The notes under the pieces were generated by a model. That model was given only the letters and a program-made list of their open reading frames with translations, searched no databases and was not told the origin of the DNA. A stretch of 64,000 nt of DNA from Polyodon spathula (Eukaryota > Chordata > Actinopteri > Acipenseriformes > Polyodontidae). The first letter of the stretch is position 1, and every line of letters begins with the position of its first letter. Shown piece by piece: positions 57,501 through 64,000 of the stretch. The DNA lies in assembly GCF_017654505.1 (NCBI RefSeq), contig NC_054538.1:21243912-21307911 (forward strand). The letters run 5' to 3'. Made by a program: the position numbers and the translations under genes.

Positions 57501-60500
57501 GTGACTCAGACCAGAATATGTATCACTCAGTTGCATTGCAATTGTTGGAACTACACAGACCTACTCAATATAAAGCTAAAACTAAGCTTGCCCTTGTGTG
57601 TGAATTGTGAAAGATTATTGTGCTATTTTTATTTATACTTTTTCTACTGGATCACACTATTTTTTTTTCTACCTCCTGTACCCCAGTACTTGTTGGGGGT
57701 TAGTGCGTATTGCATTATTTACAAAACTTCAATGTTGCACATGTGTACTTGCTTGGATGTTGATATAGTACACCCACTCATTTTTAGCTGGAATTGTTAA
57801 TGCACCATACAGTACAATATTAGAGGCTGATGAGCCCAAGAGTTTTTGATTATAATACTTTTGTTTATTATGATAGACTGACCCATTACCAAAATCTGAT
57901 ATTAATCACTTAGCTGTGTAACAGATGTACAATTTGTGATGCAATGACTCGCCTGCTACAATGCTGTTATGCTGTTCTGTATCTACTTATTTTGTTACAC
58001 CAATTGCTATTTAAAAAAAAAAAGTGTATTCTATGAAACAATATGTGAAATAAAAATACACATTTTGTGTGACACAGATTAAAATGCACAGACAGTTATG
58101 GCTTGGTGGCTTTTGTGGCACTTGGACAGAGTGATCATGATGAAATACCTAACCTATTTCAGTATGTGTTGTATATATTTTTCTTGTTCAGTTTTTAAGA
58201 TCTTCAACCCAGGTCACTTGGGGCTCGTTATTTAGACACGAGGTTCTGTCTAAAGATCCCATGACAATGGCAATAACTTCAAAGTACGTGAGAGCCTCCA
58301 TGACCAACCTTGTTAAGGTAAGGCATGTTTCTATCAATCACCGTTTTCCTAACAGAATAAATATTTATAACTTAGAGATGCCTCCTCATAATTTCAGTGT
58401 AAGCTAATTGTGTCTTAAATCAAATGTAGGGTCTCTATTTCTGAATACCAGTGGCATTGATGTTAGGCAAACTTTTTCTAACTAACTTGGAACTTTTGCT
58501 GTAACTACTTTTATTTGAAAGTTCAGTGAGTTCCAGTTTTGGTCAAATATAGCTAGGGCTTGAAGATTTCAGTTTTAACCAATAACTGAAACAACACCCC
58601 CGAAGACCTGTTTAGAAGATTTTTTTATTTTTTTATTCGAAAAACGTGGGTTTAGGGAACACCATTTTAAATGACAATAATTCGTTCCTCTCTCTGCATA
58701 AGGAGAGCTGCTTTCAGAAGGCAGGCAGTGTGCAAAGACAATCGGTTATCCGCGGCTCCCTGACGAGTTTTATCTCTGAAATGCAGTACGTTATTGCCAA
58801 TGTAGATTTAGCGACTGCGGTGCGCACATGCACAGAAACGCATGCGTCAGTCTGAAATCTGTGGAAACGCCACCAAGACGGCAGTGCTGCAGGTGGGAGG
58901 ATTCATTTCTTAATGTGAGCAGCAGAAAGATGCAGATTCTGTCAAATTAGTTCTCCTAAGGCAGTTACTTAGTAAATACCAGCAAACATAATTTGCCTCA
59001 CTGAAAGAAAAGATTACGATGTTCTTTCTCAAGGTTCAAAAGAATGACTTGCAACAGTGAATTGTTTAAAAAAAGTTAAGAAAAAACATTTATGTATTTT
59101 GTTGAAATGAAAGATGTTAAAATTACACGGGAGGCTTGTTTATTTAGTTTAAAGTAAACAAATAATTTATTTGTTTGAAATCCCAGAAAACTGTCAACAC
59201 TTAGCTACCATTATTTAATATTAACGCTTGGAATAAATTGTCGATAATACCTCCTGATATTTCTAGCTGCTAGACACACAAATTGGTTTATAGGAAATAT
59301 ATGAGCTTTGATGGACTGAATAGCTTATTTCCACCATCAAATGTCTTATGATCTTGCAACGTTGTAGTATTTTTATTTGTGTTTATTTTTTATTAATTTA
59401 TTTTAGTAATTGAAAAAGCTAGGGAAAAGTAAACTCATTTTAGAACATTCTTCTGTCTGTAATATATACAGTAGCATACATCTCCAGTAAATGCTAATTT
59501 GGTTTACATTACTAGTTTCTTTATTGTATTCATGCGTTCTGGTCACACGCAGTGACACCTCAATTATCACACATCCGTGGATCTATATCCCCCCGATGCA
59601 CATGGCTAAGCGGAGTTCCAGTATATACAGTTTTTTTTTTTTAAGATTTTAATTTCATTATGCAATGTTGTATAATCCTAATTTAAGACCTTGTCACTTG
59701 ATACATGATACACCTCTAATGAAATACTGTATTTTTTGCTTTGCTTGCAGGTCGGATTCCCATCTAAAACAGATAGCCCAAGCTGTGAATATTCTCGTGT
59801 GGACTTTGACAGCGATGAAGATTTCAACGCCTTCTTTAACTGTACGTCAAGTTTAAGCTGTAATAATTCCATGTGAATACAGCAATGTATTCCCAAAACC
59901 AGTTTTCAATTTTTGCTGTTTTGCCAGAATCATCTTGGAACGTCCTTATAAACCATATTGGTTTTGTTTCTCCTCTAGTGATTTGTGTATGTTGATGTTA
60001 TTGGAAAATCATTGTTACAGTGCAAGAGACCAGCTCTTGTTTCTCTGTTTTGACAGCATTCCGAGCCCAGCAAGGTGAGGTTGTCCGTAACGCCTGCAAA
60101 CTGATCCCTCTGGAGACCTTCCAAATGGCCGGGGAATGGCTGCAGTACCAGCTGAACACGCCCATTGACATCGGCCCAACCACATGTAAGTGCCGGCTTT
60201 CCATTAACACTGTCTACTCATCATTTACTAACTATTTCAGCAGACCACCTGTTCAGCTTCTGAAAATAACTATTAAAAGCTGAAGTGAGTTGGTTTGGAA
60301 AAGGATCACTAGGAGGGAATGATCTAAACAGAAACGCCAACAGAAAAAAAACATGCAGTGTTATATAAAAAATGAATAAAAAACATTGGTTGAAAGTGGA
60401 TGTCACTGTACTGTACGTGCCTTCAGAAATGGGGTGTTCACTTTAACATCACACTCTTACTGGAAACCACAACCTGTTTGTGAGAAGTGTGTGTGTGTGT

Positions 60501-63500
60501 GTGAACCCAAAGCTGCAAGTTTTGCATGAAATGGAGCAAGGGGAAAGCACCCTGTATCAAGCCTGTACTGTGTCAGTGTCAATTTTTCGGTCAGACCGCT
60601 GAGGAAGTGGGTAGGTGAGATCACAGAGGAACTGTCTAGGGACTCTGCAGAGCAAGTCAGGGCTTTCGAGCTTTGTTTTTTAATCACTTCCTTTTGCTAG
60701 CTCACCCCTTCATGATACTGCTGCTTCAAAAGAATCTACGGTTGCCTTTTCTTGCTAGCCGTTGTCATAACTTCTTGCGAGTCAAATAGCTTTGCATCAT
60801 TTGACTTGTTTGCTTTTTCAAGCTTGTAGGTTTCCACTCATAATAATGTTTTCATACTGTAATAATCTATGCATAATCTTATTACAGTACATTTCTTTCT
60901 TGTACTACACAGAGAAAGCATGTTACTGCTGGATTTTAATCAGTCCCGTTATTGCAGCATATAAACTTCCATTAGCATTAGGCTTGTAAAAGCCTTTCAA
61001 AAGACAAGTTAGGGGCAGACTTGTCCCGAAGTTTGAATGTGGGATGATCATATGAGATCCAATAACGCAGAAAATGCCAGAATGACAGGCGAACCCCAGA
61101 GTTTTATGTCAAGTACATGACTAGAAAAAACCCTGGGAAAACTGCCTATGGCAAGAAACTGTCTGACCTTGACACACATTTCCTTGCATCAGCATTGTGA
61201 GGACTCGGGCGTGCTCTATCAGCAGAAGAGTTGAACCCTTTAAGCACCAAGCTAGTTTGTTCTGTCGTTGACCACCGTACTTAACAAGTAAATAAATAAG
61301 TCAATACTCAAGGTAGCACAAAGTGGTTATACTCAATTTCAGTGGATTTTATGTTTCTGTGTAAGTTTCCCTCCCTCCCATCTATAAAAATTCAGTTACA
61401 GATGGTGTCCAGTGAACATTAACCCTTTGTAGTCCATTTATTCACTGCTTGTCAGTCGCGTCAGGTCCAATTTATTTTTACTCGCTGTTTAAATTTTTTT
61501 TTTCGGCGTAAAACAGGTTTAAAACGCATTGCATGGCAAAACGACATCTGTACTGCATCTCCAGCCAAGCCCAACCCCTTGTTCGATGTATTTAACATAC
61601 CTCTTTATAGACATGCATACTGATGAATCCTCTCCTGATCACTCGTTTGATCACCAAACTCCTCAATAATGTGATCCAAGTTACTATTTTATTACTATAA
61701 CATCTCAAAAAGCTCTGCAAATGTCTGTGATATTCTTTGAGCGCTGGATGCGGAAGCAGCTATCTCCTTTGTGTTCATCATTATCTCTGTGGTGCAGCTG
61801 CTTGCTCTATTGCTCACACGCCCCCCCCCCCCCCCCCCCCCCCCTCCCCCCCTTTTTTTTTCGGCTCCTATCGGTGTCACTTGGACATAGATTGAGAAAA
61901 CGACTAGAGACCTGTGCTTTACATCTTTTTGATGATGTCGGACTGGAAAGGGAAAATCGGAATGTTGGACATGTTCCGACATAGGACCGCAAAGGATTAA
62001 CCATCTTAGTGCCCCATTGTGTGACCTCTGACCATGTTAATGGTGCAGAACACTCATTTTCAGAGTAGTTTCTTTACAATGGGTACACTGACTGCTGTGT
62101 TACATGATTCTCTTGCAATAAAGTTCATTACAGGTGGTGTCCAGTAGAAGTGGACCATTTCACTTACACAATGTATTCCACTCTGGACATTTCAGTGGTA
62201 CAGATCATTTTCACATATCCATTGGATATGTGATTCCCCTGGGGATTTCTTGTTTTTCATTGTTCATTTCATCATTATGCCTTGTGTTCAGTGGGACTGA
62301 ATGCTCAATGGGTCCTACTCAAAGCGTTTCTAATGTCTTGGTTTCCCTCTTCTTCCACAGCGAAGACCGCAGAAGGCCTGTGCTCTATCTTCTCTCCGTC
62401 GTATGTACAGTGGGATGCCATGACTTTCTTCACGGAGAGTGTTGTCAGCCAGCTGATCAAGTTTGTGGACAAAGAGGTAAGCGTCCTGGTTCTGAGAATT
62501 TTGCAAGAGGTGAACCCTTATATATTAACTCAAGGAAGGAAATAGGAAGTCCAGTTGCACAGCCGATTGAGGCATTCCATGTCACACACTGTTTCTAATT
62601 TGATTGGCATAGCAAGATTGTGTAATTTGAGCTGACAGTAAAACCTGAAATGGCTTAAGATGCTGTGAAACGGTAATCTTCTTTGAGGTGCTAGATTGGT
62701 TTGTTAATAAAGTTTGTTCAGTCAGTCGTTTGCATTTTTACTTTGGGGAAAATATACACACACACACAGAGCTCTGGAAAAAATTAAGAGACCACTGCAA
62801 AATTATCAGTTTATCTGGTTTTACTATTTATAGGTATGTGTTTGGGTAAAATGAACATTTTTGTTTTATTCTATAAACTACTGACAACATTTCTCCCAAA
62901 TTCCAAATAAAAATATTGTCATTTAGAGCATTTATTTGCAGAAAATGACAACTGGTCAAAATAACAAAAAAGATGCAGTGTTGTCAGACCTCGAATAATG
63001 CAAAGAAAATAAGTTCAGATTCATTTTTAAACAACACAATACTAATGTTTTAACTTGGGAAGAGTTCAGAAAGCAATATTTGGTGGAATAACCCTGATTT
63101 TCAGGCACAGCTTTCATGCGTCTTGGCATGCTCTCCACCAGTCTTTCACATTGATATTGGGTGACTTTATGCCACTCCTGGCGCAAAAATTCAGGCAGCT
63201 CGGCTTTGTTTGATGGCTTGTGACCATCCATCTTCCTCTTGATCACATTCCAGAGGTATTCAGTGGGGTTCAGGTCTGGAGATTGGGCTGGCCATGACAG
63301 GGTCTTGATCTTGTGGTCCTCCATCCACACCTTGGTTGACCAGGCTGTGTGGTATGGACCATTGTCCTACTATATATGTATATATATAAGCTAGAACGAT
63401 AAAGTTTAGTAGTAGTATAAAGAAGTATAAATTTAATGGAAGTTAATTGGATTTATAGGCAGATATATATAGATAGATATAACACAAGTGTATGTCTGTG

Positions 63501-63861
63501 TTTTTTCTTTGTTTTGTTTTTTGTATACCATTTACTGTATTGCAAATCATAATTGTAGTACTGATGGGACAAGTCCTTGTTTACAAACTCAATATGTTTG
63601 AGAAGACAAATAGTTAAAATAAAGTTTTGAAATACCTGTGAATGGGTGCAAGGGACTTGTCCTAACCACTGGGGGTATTGTTTGTGCGCCGCCTTTTTCT
63701 CCCAGAAACTCCCGGTGGATCAGGGTATGGAGCTGCTGCAGGCTGTCCTGAATTACGAGACCAGAGACCCGCTCATACTCTCCTGCGTGCTGACCAATGT
63801 GTCAACCCTCTTCCCGTTTGTCAACTTCCGGCCTGAATTCCTGCCCCAGGTCCTCTCCAAG
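51445..63861 (+). CDS. xpo5: Exportin-5, 5' part (first 15 coding exons)
   Basis: Exportin-5 is a RanGTP-dependent karyopherin that exports pre-miRNA hairpins and other structured RNAs from the nucleus. Exons: 51445-51546, 52178-52299, 52970-53042, 53196-53333, 53583-53765, 54231-54257, 54975-55160, 55312-55388, 56649-56748, 57359-57442, 58192-58317, 59751-59841, 60057-60185, 62361-62476, 63706-63861. The phases agree and give 570 codons; vertebrate exportin-5 is about 1200 residues, so half the protein lies to the right. The start MSEQVNALCEQL aligns with human DQVNALCEQL. The importin-beta N-terminal domain (about residues 30-105) includes FCEEFKEKCPICVPCGL, followed by HEAT repeats with REWPQHWPDML, TLTQNMENIF and HYVFLKRLCQVLCALG. 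Exon 6 is only 27 bp. The donor of exon 5 (GTTAGC) is weak. Confidence 0.97.
54231..54257 (+). CDS. xpo5: xpo5 27-bp micro-exon 6
   Basis: After a TTATTTACAG acceptor it reads KTDPTQEIK and then a GTAAGG donor. It matches the human segment KTDTSQESK (recalled) between NVNKY and the CRVGVAALNTLAGY exon. It is phase 0 on both sides, so it could be skipped without a frameshift. Confidence 0.9.
55470..56083. mobile_element. TTAA-flanked piggyBac-type small element (family 1)
   Basis: It has TTAA at both ends, with terminal inverted repeats CCCTCCTATTA and TAATAGGAGGG. About 610 bp, no transposase. The body contains GGGTCACTGTGACCC and, near the ends, GGGTCTATTTGACCC and GGGTCAGTATGACCC, short palindromic motifs related to each other. 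It lies in the xpo5 intron between exons 8 and 9. A truncated relative is at 49130-49350. Confidence 0.85.
61419..62000. mobile_element. TTAA-flanked piggyBac-type small element (family 2)
   Basis: It has TTAA at both ends with inverted repeats CCCTTTGTAGTCC and GGACCGCAAAGGA. About 580 bp, non-coding. It includes a C homopolymer at 61819-61844 that is read as G runs in the reverse-oriented copy at 15971-17729. It lies in the xpo5 intron between exons 13 and 14. It serves as the uninterrupted reference for the nested copy. Confidence 0.85.
62770..63370 (-). mobile_element. Truncated Tc1-like DNA transposon, 3' end
   Basis: The + strand starts CAGAGCTCTGGAAAAAATTA and AGAGACCACTGC, a Tc1 terminal repeat. 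The minus strand from about 63330 reads WPAQSPDLNPTEYLWNVIKR, the C-terminal transposase block with the last catalytic acid (E in NPTEYLW), then an end of about 100 residues including LPEFLRQEWHKV. The copy stops at 63370 at a TA-rich tract, so the 5' half and the first two catalytic aspartates are missing. It lies in the xpo5 intron between exons 14 and 15. Confidence 0.9.
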
Positions 63862-64000
63862 GTGGGTATCTTCTTCTGTCTATTATTGAAAGAATCCCCT
63901 TCTCTCTGAGCCGCTGTTCTGTTAATGAGCAACGTCTTACCTGATTTCAGTTTTCATCTAATGAAAAGCTGCACTGTAGCTCACATGGGGGTCTAGTCAG

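Noticed and set aside
62134..62598. 154-codon open frame on the + strand
   Set aside because: It overlaps the true xpo5 exon 14 in another frame and crosses both splice sites.

Overview
The window is a piece of a vertebrate nuclear genome, most likely a ray-finned fish. It has long introns with GT-AG boundaries, (TA)n microsatellites and fish-type transposons (Tc1-like, DIRS-like, PIF/Harbinger-like, piggyBac-like small elements, LTR elements). An early-branching fish such as a sturgeon, paddlefish or gar would fit the repeat flavour, but I cannot prove that from sequence alone.

Three protein-coding genes explain nearly all conserved coding sequence. (1) 92-5222 (+): the last seven coding exons of gtpbp2, a translational-type GTPase; its 5' part lies before the window. 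(2) 13465-48076 (-): a complete tp53bp2 gene (ASPP2). I resolved 18 coding exons that join in frame to 1130 codons plus a stop. They include a 27-bp first coding exon and a 42-bp last exon that are too short to appear as open reading frames. (3) 51445-63861 (+): the first 15 coding exons (570 codons) of xpo5 (exportin-5); the gene runs off the right edge. All exon phases agree within each gene. tp53bp2 and xpo5 are head to head across about 3.4 kb; gtpbp2 and tp53bp2 are tail to tail across about 8 kb.

The gtpbp2-tp53bp2 gap holds two inferred 3' UTRs, a 1.8-kb non-autonomous LTR retrotransposon in antisense orientation (matched 5-bp target duplication, primer binding site and polypurine tract visible), a Tc1-like fragment with an internal inversion, and a DIRS-like reverse transcriptase fragment. 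The introns of tp53bp2 hold the most layered structure: a piggyBac-type element (15971-17729) interrupted by a solo LTR and, separately, by a 535-bp palindromic foldback element; half of a second foldback copy sits inside another dispersed repeat at 25.6-26.6 kb. Intron 1 (35234-48049) carries a Harbinger transposase fragment and several microsatellites. The xpo5 introns hold two more TTAA-flanked elements and a truncated Tc1 element.

I did not find a new biochemical system. The points most worth checking are the nested transposon history, the intronic palindromes (likely double-stranded RNA in tp53bp2 pre-mRNA), and the gene order: tp53bp2 occupies the place and orientation that POLH has between XPO5 and GTPBP2 in human.
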